The notes under the pieces are model-generated. The model worked only from the letters and a program-made list of their open reading frames with translations, was not told the DNA's origin and ran no database searches. Shown here piece by piece: positions 36,101-48,145 of a stretch of DNA of 64,000 bases. Where the stretch lies: NCBI RefSeq assembly GCF_014851395.1, contig NW_024043372.1, positions 20,692,977-20,756,976 of the forward strand. The letters run 5' to 3'. Within the stretch, counting starts at the first letter, position 1. Each line of letters opens with the position of its first letter. The position numbers were made by a program, and so were the translations under genes. This stretch comes from Micropterus salmoides (taxonomy: Eukaryota; Chordata; Actinopteri; Centrarchiformes; Centrarchidae).

Positions 36101-39100
36101 TTTGTTTTATATTAAGTCCACTTTTGCAGATCTAAGCTTTGTATTTTACAGGTTTCCCAGGAATAATCCTCTGGCATACAGGAAGTGAGGTGTTTATTTG
36201 AGGAGTATATACTGAGGAGCAATTTGTACAGTTTGTGCTCCACAACGAAGTAATGTTAAAAGCACTAAACTATAACATTTTATAGAAAGGAAAAGTAACA
36301 AGGCTTTTACATAAAAACCAGTGCATGAAAATAAGGCTATTTTTATTATTAAATAAATTTACATTGCAAGAAAACCACTTGTGCAAGGCCTTTTCTCTTC
36401 ATGATCTTCTTTGCATGGTATGCTTTAAGGTAGCTTATTGCCACAAAAATACAAACCACCATTAAGATCAAAAAGTCAGATACATGTTTATGTTCTCCTT
36501 TTCACTGTGTGAAACTTGTAGTGTGGCCCGCATGTTCCTCATTTAGGTTCCTTGTGACACTTGAGTGTGCAAGAGGTTTTATGCAAATAGGAAGTACAGA
36601 CCAACACATACTCACTGTGCAAAAGAACACGGCCAATAACAACCATCTACTTCAGGCTAAAGGCACAAAATTATAAATACAATAAAGCTGCATAATGTTT
36701 AGAAACTTAACTAACTGGTCATAACCAGTAATCTGAGTGAAATTCACTGCAAACAACTGTCTCTTCATCAGTTTAAGTATAATGTGAAAGAGTCATAATT
36801 GGGGATTCCTACAAGAAATTCTTTGATTGTAAAAAAGATAACAAATAACACAAAAAACTACTTTACTGCTTACCTCTGATATTTTGTCCAGGCCCAAAGA
36901 TTCTTCTTCATTGGTCTTGACGGCACTTTCATCTGTGATACTTCCGGCATCTCTCCCATATGTATCTGTGGTTCTGTCCCCTCCTGCAGCTTGGTTTTCA
37001 TTGTTTTGGTATCCACGTGACTTCCGGTGCGATCCCATTTTTCTTTTCCTCCTACCAGATTCTGTTTCTGACATCACATCATGTTTGGGAGAAGTGGATG
37101 GTATTGCAGGGACATACCTGGGGTGTAGCTGATGCTCTGTTTCTCCAGGTTGGCCATGAGAAACAGGATTTTCTTCAAATGTTTGGTGAGCCGGAGGTTT
37201 GAAGTGAGACTCACCAGTGTGGCTGTACGCCACTGTTTCAAATACTTTTTCTTTCCTTTGTTCAGAGTCACTGTCTTTGTATTCTAGTTGAAGTTGTAGC
37301 TCTTCTTCTTTGATACCTGAGAAACTTTCATTCTTTATATCTCCAACATTTGTTGCAGTCTCTCTTGCCTCATCATCCACCTTCTGGTTCTGAAGCAAAT
37401 CTTTCCCTTTGGTTTGTGATCCAAGATTCTTGCGGGTGGACCCCATCTTTCTTCTCCTGTTGGTTGAATTTAAATTGGGACTTGCATTCTTCATCTCAGG
37501 ATTTTTATCATGAACTACTACATTCACGTTGCTTGGCTCTTGTAAACCCTGGCAAATTTTATGCTCTTCTCCAGCTCCTCCTCTGATTACAGATTTCACC
37601 ATTTCCAAATCTACCGCAGTCACAACTGGTGCTCCTGCAGATGTCAAAGCTTGGTTCTGGATTACATTCACACACTCTGGCCTTTCCTCATCATTTTGTG
37701 TACTCAGATCACTGTCCCTTACATCAGCTGCCTGAACAAAGTTAACAGGACAAGCATCTTCTTCATTGTGGGTGAAAGATTGCTCAGGAAGCAGATCCTT
37801 TAAATCATCTGTGTCTACTATACTGCTCTGTATACTCTGCAGATCAGAGGCACTGCTTTGTAGCTTTTGCCCTTTGTCGTGAACAGTGCTGGCTTCCAGT
37901 TCTTCTTTACACACGGGACTCAATGATGGGTTTGCATTTTCATTCTGTGATACCTCTGTAGTTACATTCATTGGTAACTCATCCACTTCTTCCATCTTGT
38001 CAAGACTTCTCATGTCAGCTTCTATGTTTAAGTTGCTTTCTTTTGTTTCACCTTTGTTGTCCATTCCTGCCCGTGGTTTTCTATTGAGTTGAGACCCGCG
38101 AGTAGAGCCCATCTTTCTCCTCTTCTCTTTGGATCTTCCTTGCAAATTTACACCATTTTCTAAATTGTTTATTTTTTGTATCCCTTGTTGGTTGTCACTT
38201 GCATCTACTGCTGTAGAAATTCCACTTTCCTCTGACATATCCCCAGCTGGCTCTGCTTTTCTGAAGTTTTCCTTGTCAAATGGAGCCCAAGTGACAGTTC
38301 TGTTGTTTGCGGCACGTGTGATCTCCAGTGAAGCAGTCATTTCTTGGGCTTCATGGTCTTTTTTTCTAGGATGTTCAATTGTTTCTGCAACGTCATCCTG
38401 TCCAGAAACTTGTATATCTACAAAACTCTCCACTTCTGTACTATAGTCTCTTATTGTGACATCTTGCACAGTTTCTATTGCATCATTTGTCTGTTGCATA
38501 TTCACTTCTTGTCCCAGTGAGTCTTTGTCACAAGTTAAAGCTTCTGTGTTGTGGACCTGAAAGGCTTCATCTTGCTCAAGAACATCCGACATGACTGACC
38601 TGGCAGTGACGTTGTCATCATGATATGAGATATTCTGTATGTTTGAATCATCTTTCCATTGTATCGAGTCCATTTTAACTGTGTCATTTCCTGTAAGTTG
38701 ACTTAAATTCTTAGGCTCTTTTATTATTGTTGTCACGGTTGTACTGTTGTCCATAACGTTCTGTGACAAAATTAAGTCCTCTTCTGGCGTTGTGTCTTCG
38801 TCATTAACAGCTGATCTAATTTTTCTTGTTTTCTTAGCATGTTTGAGGTCTAGGTCACTTAGCTCTTTTAATTCTTTCTGCCTCATTGCCATTCCTAGTG
38901 ACAATTTGGAATTTGCAAGGTCATCATCATCCCTCGTATTTTCTGCAAATTCTTCTTTAGGTTCTTGGTGTATTCCTTTATTTCTTCGGCTTGATCCCAA
39001 TTTTCTTCTGATTGCTGTGGGCTTGAAGCCTGTGTGAGTTTGCTCTTTGATACCCTGAGAATTGTCCAGAGGTTGGGAGTCCAAATGAGCATTCATTTTT

Positions 39101-42100
39101 GATTGCTGTGTTTGTAAAGAAGATTCACTCTCCTTAACCAAAGAATAATCCATGTGAGGCTTTTCTTGCATTTCTGTTGGCTTAACCTCCTCTTCATGCA
39201 CTTCATTTACAGCATCCTCTGAATGCTGAGCTCCTCTGACTTTAGAAAAGTTTACATGATCTTTTTGTTCCTCATCTGTTGACAACTCCTCCTTTAATGA
39301 TGAAAAATCTGCTTTCTCAATACTGCATTTTGGCTCTGTGTGCTCTCTGGGGCTGCTTTTTTCTGTGGCTATCTCCGCTGTGATAGAATACTCTATACCG
39401 TCTGACTTTAAATGTGACTCACTCACCAAATAGTTGTCCTGCCTGAACAATTCAGTGTCCACGTCTCCTTCCTTGTTTTCTTCTTCTGTAACAGAACACA
39501 CATTGGGAAGTTCTTCTTCTGGCATCTCTGTGGAGCTTGTTTGGTTGATTAGCTGTTGATCTACTGTTGAACTTGAATGTAAACTTGAACTAGTATGCTG
39601 GGAGACGCCAACAAATGTGCCAACAAGTGCATTTTCTTTGACTTGATCACTGTCTTCTTTAGTTTGATGAGTGTCAAATGTCCCCATTCCTTCCAGCATG
39701 GTTTTCATTGATGTTTCCTGCACTGTTGTCTCTATTGTTGCTGACATTTGAGTTGTTTCATTATCTCTGGGTTTTTCAACAACTGCCTCTGTAAGTCTGT
39801 GGTATGATTCAGCAAGAGAGTCCTTGGTATGTGTTTTCCTTTATGTTTACGACTAGACCCCAGTTTCCTTCTGTTCCCAATGGGGCTGAAGTCAGGGTCG
39901 GTTTGCTGAGGTTTGGAGTCCAAAGGAGCATTTGTTCCTGATTGCAGAGTTTGTAAAGAAGATTCACTCTCTTCCATTTTAGTGAAGACTCCTTCCTTCT
40001 CTTGGTGACCTGTTTGTTCAGCACTGGGTTTTATATCATCCTCTACTCGGCCTTCGTCCTCACACACCTGACCAAGTGCAGTGTCTACCCTTTCTGTGAT
40101 GCTGATCTGTGTTGTCTTGGTGTCATGTACATGATAATCCTCATTTCTTGGTCTAAAGCCTCAAAGTTGTTTTCTGTTTCAGGATGGTCATCATGTTTGT
40201 CATCAAGATTTGAAATTTCCTGTTTGCTAACAGAATCGTCAGTACTTTTCACAGTCAACTCAGATTGGTTTGTGTCCTTGACTTCAGTTTGGTCTATCGG
40301 GTTTCCAGAAATTATTTCAGAATTTTCTGTGGCATCAGGTATCAAACTTTCCGAGGAGTAATCAATGTCTTGCATTTCTGTTGGTTCAACCTCCTGTTCA
40401 GACACTTTGTTTACAGTGTCATCTAACTGATGAGCACCTCTGACTCCAGATATGAAAATCTCTTCTTGTTTCGCATCTGTAGGCAAGTCCTGTTTTGGTG
40501 ATGAAAAATCTGCTTGCTCAACATTGTATTTTGGTTCTGTGTTCTCTCTGGGGCTGTTTTTTTCTGTGGCTATCCCCGTTGTGACAGAATACTCTATATC
40601 TTCTGATTTAAATTGTGACTCGCTCACTAAATAGTTGTCCATTAAATATCCACCCTGCCTGAACAATTCAGTGTCCACGTCTCTTTCCTTGTTTTCTTCT
40701 TCTGTTACAGAACACACATTGGGAAGTTCTTCTTCTGGCATCTCTGTGGAGCTTGTTTGGTTGATTAGCTGTTGATCTACTGTTGAACTTGAATGTAAAC
40801 TTGAACTAGTATGCTGGGAGACGCCAACAAATGTGCCAACAAGTGCATTTTCTTTGACTTGATCACTGTCTTCTTTAGTTTGATGAGTGTCAAATGTCCC
40901 CATTCCTTCCAGCATGGTTTTCATTGATGTTTCCTGCACTGTTGTCTCTATTGTTGCTGACATTTGAGTTGTTTCATTATCTCTGGGTTTTTCAACAACT
41001 GCCTCTGTAAGTCTGTGGTATGATTCAGCAAGAGAGTCCTTGGTATGTTGTTTTCCTTTATGTTTACGACTAGACCCCAGTTTCCTTCTGTTCCCAATGG
41101 GGCTGAAGTCAGGGTCGGTTTGCTGAGGTTTGGAGTCCAAAGGAGCATTTGTTCCTGATTGCAGAGTTTGTAAAGAAGATTCACTCTCTTCCATTTTAGT
41201 GAAGACTCCTTCCTTCTCTTGGTGACCTGTTTGTTCAGCACTGGGTTTTATATCCTCCTCTACTCGGCCTTCGTCCTCACACACCTGACCAAGTGCAGTG
41301 TCTACCCTTTCTGTGATGCTGATCTGTGTTGTCTTGGTGTCATGTACATGATAATCCTCATTTCTTTGGTCTAAAGCCTCAAAGTTGTTTTCTGTTTCAG
41401 GATGGTCATCATGTTTGTCATCAAGATTTGAAATTTCCTGTTTGCTAACAAAATCGTCAGTACTTTTCACAGTCAACTCAGATTGGTTTGTGTCGTTGAC
41501 TTCAGTTTGGTCTATCGGGTTTCCAGAAATTATTTCAGAATTTTCTGTGGCATCAGGTATCAAACTTTCCGAGGAGTAATCAATGTCTTGCATTTCTGTT
41601 GGTTCAACCTCCTGTTCAGCACTTTGTTTACAGTGTCATCTAACTGATGAGCACCTCTGACTCCAGATATGAAAATCTCTTCTTGTTTCGCATCTATAGG
41701 CAAGTCCTGTTTTGGTGGTGAAAAATCTGCTTGCTCAACACTGTATTTTGGTTCTGTGTTCTCTCTGGGGCTGTTTTTTTCTGTGGCTATCCCGCTGTGA
41801 TAGAATATTTATACCTTTTGACTTTAAATGTGAGTCGCTCACCAAAAAGTTGTCCATTAAATATCCACCCTGCCTGAACAATTCAGTGTCCACGTCTCCT
41901 TCCTTGTTTTCTTCTTCTGTACAGAACACACATTGGGAAGTTCTTCTTCTGGCATCTCTGTGGAGCTTGTTTGGTTGATTAGCTGTTGATCTACTGTTGA
42001 ACTTGAATGTAAACTTGAACTAGTATGCTGGGAGACGCCAACAAATGTGCCAACAAGTGCATTTTCTTTGACTTGATCACTGTCTTCTTTAGTTTGATGA

Positions 42101-45100
42101 GTGTCAAATGTCCCCATTCCTTCCAGCATGGTTTTCATTGATGTTTCCTGCACTGTTGTCTCTATTGTTGCTGACATTTGAGTTGTTTCAAAGGGTTCAT
42201 TATCTCTGGGTTTTTCAACAACTGCCTCTGTAAGTCTGTGGTATGATTCAGCAAGAGAGTCCTTGGTATGTTGTTTTCCTTTATGTTTACGACTAGACCC
42301 CAGTTTCCTTCTGTTCCCAATGGGGCTGAAGTCAGGGTCGGTTTGCTGAGGTTTGGAGTCCAAAGGAGCATTTGTTCCTGATTGCAGAGTTTGTAAAGAA
42401 GATTCACTCTCTTCCATTTTAGTGAAGACTCCTTCCTTCTCTTGGTGACCTGTTTGTTCAGCACTGGGTTTTATATCCTCCTCTACTCGGCCTTCGTCCT
42501 CACACACCTGACCAAGTGCAGTGTCTACCCTTTCTGTGATGCTGATCTGTGTTGTCTTGGTGTCATGTACATGATAATCCTCATTTCTGTGGTCTAAAGC
42601 CTCAAAATTGTTTTCTGTTTCAGGATGGTCATCATGTTTGTCACCAAGATTTGAAATTTCCTGTTTGCTAACAGAATCGTCAGTACTTTTCACAGTCAAC
42701 TCAGATTGGTTTGTGTCGTTGACTTCAGTTTGGTCTATCGGGTTTCCAGAAATTATTTCAGAATTTTCTGTGGCATCAGGTATCAAACTTTCCGAGGAGT
42801 AATCAATGTCTTGCATTTCTGTTGGTTCAACCTCCTGTTCAGACACTTTGTTTACAGTGTCATCTAACTGATGAGCACCTCTGACTCCAGATATGAAAAT
42901 CTCTTCTTGTTTCGCATCTGTAGGCAAGTCCTGTTTTGGTGGTGAAAAATCTGCTTGCTCAACATTGTATTTTGGTTCTGTGTTCTCTCTGGGGCTGTTT
43001 TTTTCTGTGGTTATCTCCGCTGTGATAGAATATTTTATACCTTTTGACTTTAAATGTGAGTCGCTCACCAAAAAGTTGTCCATTAAATATCCACCCTGCC
43101 TGAACAATTCAGTGTCCACGTCTCCTTCCTTGTTTTCTTCTTCTGTTACAGAACACACATTGGGAAGTTCTTCTTCTGGCATCTCTGTGGAGCTTGTTTG
43201 GTTGATTAGCTGTTGATCTACTGTTGAACTTGAATGTAAACTTGAACTAGTATGCTGGAGACACCAACAAATGTGCCAACAAGTGCATTTTCTTTGACTT
43301 GATCACTGTCTTCTTTAGTTTGATGAGTGTCAAATGTCCCCATTCCTTCCAGCATGGTTTTCATTGATGTTTCCTGCACTGTTGTCTCTATTGTTGCTGA
43401 CATTTGAGTTGTTTCAAAGGGTTCATTATCTCTGGGTTTTTCAACAACTGCCTCTGTAAGTCTGTGGTATGATTCAGCAAGAGAGTCCTTGGTATGTTGT
43501 TTTCCTTTATGTTTACGACTAGACCCCAGTTTCCTTCTGTTCCCAATGGGGCTGAAGTCAGGGTCGGTTTGCTGAGGTTTGGAGTCCAAAGGAGCATTTG
43601 TTCCTGATTGCAGAGTTTGTAAAGAAGATTCACTCTCTTCCATTTTAGTGAAGACTCCTTCCTTCTCTTGGTGACCTGTTTGTTCAGCACTGGGTTTTAT
43701 ATCCTCCTCTACTCGGCCTTCGTCCTCACACACCTGACCAAGTGCAGTGTCTACCCTTTCTGTGATGCTGATCTGTGTTGTCTTGGTGTCATGTACATGA
43801 TAATCCTCATTTCTGTGGTCTAAAGCCTCAAAGTTGTTTTCTGTTTCAGGATGGTCATCATGTTTGTCACCAAGATTTGAAATTTCCTGTTTGCTAACAG
43901 AATCGTCAGTACTTTTCACAGTCAACTCAGATTGGTTTGTGTCGTTGACTTCAGTTTGGTCTATCGGGTTTCCAGAAATTATTTCAGAATTTTCTGTGGC
44001 ATCAGGTATCAAACTTTCCGAGGAGTAATCAATGTCTTGCATTTCTGTTGGTTCAACCTCCTGTTCAGACACTTTGTTTACAGTGTCATCTAACTGATGA
44101 GCACCTCTGACTCCAGATATGAAAATCTCTTCTTGTTTCGCATCTATAGGCAAGTCCTGTTTTGGTGGTGAAAAATCTGCTTGCTCAACACTGTATTTTG
44201 GTTCTGTGTTCTCTCTGGGGCTGTTTTTTTCTGTGGTTATCTCCGCTGTGATAGAATATTTTATACCTTTTGACTTTAAATGTGAGTCGCTCACTAAAAG
44301 TTGTCCATTAAATATCCACCCTGCCTGAACAATTCAGTGTCCACGTCTCCTTCCTTGTTTTCTTCTTCTGTACAGAACACACATTGGGAAGTTCTTCTTC
44401 TGGCATCTCTGTGGAGCTTGTTTGGTTGATTAGCTGTTGATCTACTGTTGAACTTGAATGTAAACTTGAACTAGTATGCTGGGAGACGCCAACAAATGTG
44501 CCAACAAGTGCATTTTCTTTGACTTGATCACTGTCTTCTTTAGTTTGATGAGTGTCAAATGTCCCCATTCCTTCCAGCATGGTTTTCATTGATGTTTCCT
44601 GCACTGTTGTCTCTATTGTTGCTGACATTTGAGTTGTTTCAAAGGGTTCATTATCTCTGGGTTTTTCAACAACTGCCTCTGTAAGTCTGTGGTATGATTC
44701 AGCAAGAGAGTCCTTGGTATGTTGTTTTCCTTTATGTTTACGACTAGACCCCAGTTTCCTTCTGTTCCCAATGGGGCTGAAGTCAGGGTCGGTTTGCTGA
44801 GGTTTGGAGTCCAAAGGAGCATTTGTTCCTGATTGCAGAGTTTGTAAAGAAGATTCACTCTCTTCCATTTTAGTGAAGACTCCTTCCTTCTCTTGGTGAC
44901 CTGTTTGTTCAGCACTGGGTTTTATATCCTCCTCTACTCGGCCTTCGTCCTCACACACCTGACCAAGTGCAGTGTCTACCCTTTCTGTGATGCTGATCTG
45001 TGGTGTCTTGGTGTCATGTACATGATAATCCTCATTTCTGTGATCTAAAGCCTCAAAGTTGTTTTCTGTTTCAGGATGGTCATCATGTTTGTCATCAAGA

Positions 45101-46742
45101 TTTGAAATTTCCTGTTTGCTAACAGAATCGTCAGTACTTTTCACAGTCAACTCAGATTGGTTTGTGTCCTTGACTTCAGTTTGGTCTATCGGGTTTCCAG
45201 AAATTATTTCAGAATTTTCTGTGGCATCAGGTATCAAACTTTCCGAGGAGTAATCAATGTCTTGCATTTCTGTTGGTTCAACCTCCTGTTCAGGCACTTT
45301 GTTTATAGTGTCATTTAACTGATGAGCACCTCTGACTTCAGATATTAAAATCTCTTCTTGTTTCGCATCTGTAGGCAAGTCCTGTTTTGGTGGTGAAAAA
45401 TCTGCTTGCTCAACACTGTCAGATTGATAAGTGTCAAATACGTTGATTCCTCCATCATGTTTATTGTTAGGATTTGAAATTTCCTGCTTGGTAGCAGAGT
45501 CATCAGTACTTTTCACCGTCAACTCAGAATGGTATGTGTCGTGGACTTCAGGTTCGTCTATCAGGTTTATAGAAATTATTTCAGAATTTTCTGTGGCATC
45601 ATGGATCACACTTTCAGAGAAGTAATAATTGTCTAGCATTTCTGTTGGCTTATTCTCCTTTGCATGCACTTTATTTACAGCACCATCTGACTGATGAGCA
45701 TCTCTGACTTCAGATAAGTTGAAAATCTGCTTTTGCTTCTCATCTGTAGGCAACTCCTCTTCTTGTTCAATACTACATTCAAGTTCAGTATATTCTCTGG
45801 GGCTGCTTTTATCGGTGGTTACCTCTGGTGTGATAGAAAACTGTTTAACTGATGCTTCTATATGTGACTCACTCACCACATAGTAGCCCTGTAAATTTCC
45901 ATCACGTTTTAACAATTCTGTGTTGTCATTTCTTTTCTTCCTTTCTTTTTCTGTTACAGAATCATTGGAAAGTTCTTTCTCTGGCATCTCTCTAGAATTT
46001 GTTTGGTACTGTTGATCTACAGTGGGATATGAAGGTACACTTATACTACCAAGATGTGCATTGTCTTTGACTTCCTCACTCTGAGGAGTGTCGGTGTATT
46101 TGTCCATTCCTCCCTGCGTGGTTTCCTCAAATTTACAAGAATCTGACACCACTTTACAGTCTTTCTCATTTTCATATTGGTCCGTTTGCAGATTTTCACT
46201 TTTAGGAATTAAACTTTCCAGGTCAGCCTTTGGACAGTTTGTTATAGTTGAGCTCTGAACCTCAGGTATAGTGGCCGAGTACAATGTGCTGCAATGTGTC
46301 GCAGACATATCATGCTCTCTCCCATGACATAATTCTTCCTTCCTCTCAGGTTGTATTGCCAGTGACATTTGGGTTGTTTCGGGGGTTTCACTACCCCTAA
46401 TCTTTTCCTCAACTTCCTCTCTAGCTTCATAGTATGATTCAGTCGCCAATTCCTTGACATGCTGTCCTCCTCTATTTTTTCGGCTAGACCCCAGCTTTCT
46501 TCTGTGCCCTGTGTGTTCTGGTGAAGGTGGACGATGGGTTTCAGGTGAAGAATTTTGAGGATTAGTCACTAGATTTAATGATCCAGTATGTTCTTCTGGT
46601 ATGTGACTTTTTGCTACAGAGGTACTGTCAGCTATGTGGATCTCGTCAGCGTCAGAAGTTTTATTTTGGTTTGCTGCCGAGCGGCGTGAACCAATTCTTT
46701 TTTCTTAGAAGTTTGAGCAGACATGACTTCTAATCTTGTCTC
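30119..46742 (-). CDS. rab44: RAB44-like large Rab GTPase with giant repetitive exon
   Basis: Large Rab with a C-terminal GTPase domain. Exon 2 (46742-36874, acceptor ctttag, donor GAG|gtaagc) carries the ATG at 46724 and about 3,290 codons of acidic, Ser/Thr/Glu-rich sequence with a five-unit tandem array and about 11 basic motifs of the RRKLGSSR type. The G-domain exons are 34337-34203, 34119-34038, 32270-32156, 30622-30524, 30420-30344 and 30206-30119; all join in phase. Motifs are GDSSVGKTS (P-loop), WDTAGQER (switch II), GNKSD, and ECSAATG. The C-terminus is KKSSGCC, a digeranylgeranylation signal. Switch I reads PASVGLD, with Ser where Rabs have the invariant Thr. The link 36874 to 34337 is unresolved: 36000-35933 is open from phase 0, and 36000-35840 ends one base over (fits the G exon) but is not open throughout. 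About ten one-base losses break exon 2. Synteny with ppil1 supports RAB44. Confidence 0.8.
31255..31490. mobile_element. possible hAT-derived fragment in a rab44 intron
   Basis: The segment gcaggccgcggtccggatcc, followed by CAGACCCAGCTGCCGTCC, is a word I associate with fish hAT-type transposons carrying ZBED-like transposases. No transposase frame is left. Low certainty. Confidence 0.3.
32280..34020. other. rab44 intron, no exon seen
   Basis: Intron between the switch II exon and the next G-domain exon. A near-duplicate phrase (tttacaatatctttgactgg at 32682 and tttacaatatcattgactgg at 33129, each followed by caagc and a ttatttatgtaagcatc block) shows a local duplication about 450 bases apart. 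No gene seen. Confidence 0.5.
35208..35395 (+). mobile_element. terminal fragment of a Tc1-like transposon (copy 2)
   Basis: Starts caggtgctggtcatataatt like the copy at 7820 and is truncated after aaatcccaaatttagtaac. It is in a rab44 intron. Confidence 0.55.
35840..36000 (-). other. candidate linker exon(s) of rab44
   Basis: The acceptor ttgtccgtgcag lies before 36000. A strong donor GAG|gtaagt ends a first option at 35933 (68 bases, VSKSYEKASPSTSKAGEHSR in the incoming frame). A second donor CCTG|gtgagg ends a longer option at 35840, whose last part reads TDEVQQEHCRLQALSSLAQ and then VVGSVYLPG in the frame that fits the G-domain exon. The two halves are in different frames. A short option joined to an internal acceptor before TTACAATG (34316) would also read through, as RAV-SYNVVMVG. 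Transcript data would decide. Confidence 0.45.
39300..45419 (-). repeat. in-frame tandem array, five units of about 1.22 kb inside the rab44 exon
   Basis: The anchor gctgacatttgagttgtttc occurs at 39740, 40956, 42170, 43396 and 44621. Spacings are 1216, 1214, 1226 and 1225. After counting the apparent single-base losses in each interval the periods become 1218, 1218, 1227 and 1227, all multiples of three. The 9-base difference is an extra aagggttca just after the anchor in three units. Units are nearly identical in long stretches, so amplification or homogenisation is recent. The array ends at about 45419, where the sequence changes to a diverged older copy, and fades below about 39400. Confidence 0.93.
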
Positions 46743-46926
46743 CTAAAGCATGAGACATTCAGTCATGCAATGTGTCAGCAAATCAAGTTTAAATCCCTCA
46801 GAATCAGATAACATTAACTGTATCTCTAGAAAATATATACAACTATAAACATGTACTAGTAATTTCTGTCTCTATTTAGCTTCTGTTAGCTAAAGGGAAA
46901 CATTCAAAACAATAATCTTTCTCAAA

Positions 46927-46938
46927 CCCCCCCCCCCC
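46927..46938. repeat. poly-C tract
   Basis: Run of C in the first intron of rab44. Confidence 0.9.
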
Positions 46939-47025
46939 AAAATATTATGCATACTGATTTTTTTATTACTGCAACTGGCATACTACTTAGTCACTCTAAA
47001 GTAAAACCTGTTTGTCAGTTCCTTT

Positions 47026-47048
47026 AAAAAAAAAAAAAAAAAAAAAAA
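47026..47048. repeat. poly-A tract
   Basis: Twenty-three consecutive A in the first intron of rab44. Confidence 0.9.
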
Positions 47049-47109
47049 GATAAACTGCACCAATTTCATAAATTATTTTAGGCCTTCTACATACGCCACA
47101 TGTACTTAC

Positions 47110-47232
47110 CACCAAATCTGGCACCTCTGTCGTCTCACAACATGAGCGGCTTGTCAATGTCAAGTCATCAGCATATGCTGAACAGTAACATGCATTTCCT
47201 CACAGAGGAGTTGTTCCGTTTCTGCAACCATG
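47110..47232 (-). other. probable rab44 5' UTR exon with upstream ORF
   Basis: The donor GTG|gtaagtac at 47110 suits splicing to the acceptor before 46742. The segment contains an ATG at about 47232 followed by a short frame (MVAETEQLLCEEMHVTVQHM...) that stops after 23 codons. That frame is therefore an upstream ORF and not the protein start. The frame that would enter the ATG at 46724 is open over part of the exon but has no ATG. Confidence 0.4.
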
Positions 47233-47471
47233 ACTGAGAGCTTCCTGTGTAGGTTACACATGCAGCCTTTATCACCCAACAGCGACAACACACAGTAGGC
47301 TACTTCCTGAATTATATCAAGCTTAATTTTCCATATGTAGATGTTCTTATTTACAAAATGTCATTTGAACACTGCACATGGTAAGTTTTTACATAATATT
47401 ATTGGTTTATGTAACTTAAAAAAAAAAGAAAAAAAAAAAGGCAATGAGGACATATCACCTTAAGAAAAACA

Positions 47472-48145
47472 TTTATTGAACAAGTTGTTTAACTGCATCA
47501 GCACAAATTGCCAGAGCTCAGAGAATCAAGCAAAGTTGAATAGAGTAAATGCCTTCTTTTGCAAAACTGACATAGGTAAAACACAGAATTACAGATGATG
47601 TTTTAGGCTTCAATGATACTGTGAATGACCAGTATTTGCAACATTTGTTGTCAGTCTGCTTTCTGTCACTGGTGTAATATAATTTGTGATGCAGCTCAGG
47701 GTACACATTGCCAGTAATTTAAGAGTCAACCATGAATAAAAAGCAAATAAAAACATATGAACTTTAATTCAATGGTTTACAAAAAACAAACAAAAAAAAA
47801 AACCCACACAGGATGGTAATGTAAAACTAAATCCAGTATTCCATTTCAAAACATGCAGGGTAAGACAGCAGAATTCAATGTATGCTCCATAGAGTAAGTT
47901 CAAAGGCAAAAAATGTTTTTCTGTAAAAATGGGTAAATCTAGCCATCAGAACAGACAAAAGGCGAAAAACACTTCAGTACTTTGTTGTTAATCAACAGAC
48001 TGCTATTACACATATGTAATTTGGCCAACCGGACACTGCCTTGAGCTGGCAAACAAAATCTAAAAAGAACATGACTATAAAAATTTGTATTTTCACAACC
48101 ATAGCAGGATCCGGAAGATTACCATCGTCTTCATTTCCTCTCGGT
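47472..48145 (-). other. 3' UTR of an unidentified minus-strand gene, cut by gap
   Basis: A minus-strand AATAAA (tttatt at 47472-47477) lies downstream of a stretch starting at the gap edge. The minus strand at 48145-48090 has short frames that stop quickly (for example TERK stop, or REEMKTMVIFRILLWL stop). The final codons of a gene may sit here, with a 3' UTR of about 650 bases. The gene cannot be named. Confidence 0.3.

Noticed and set aside
40948..44915. Repeated minus-strand ORFs of about 100 codons (MLNKQVTKRRKESSLKW...).
   Set aside because: They overlap the main rab44 frame in another frame; only the acidic frame continues through all units.
40002..45625. Repeated plus-strand ORFs opposite the rab44 array (e.g. 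41385-41579, 42608-42802, 43834-44028, 45059-45253).
   Set aside because: They are antisense shadows repeated with each unit; they have no splice or domain support.
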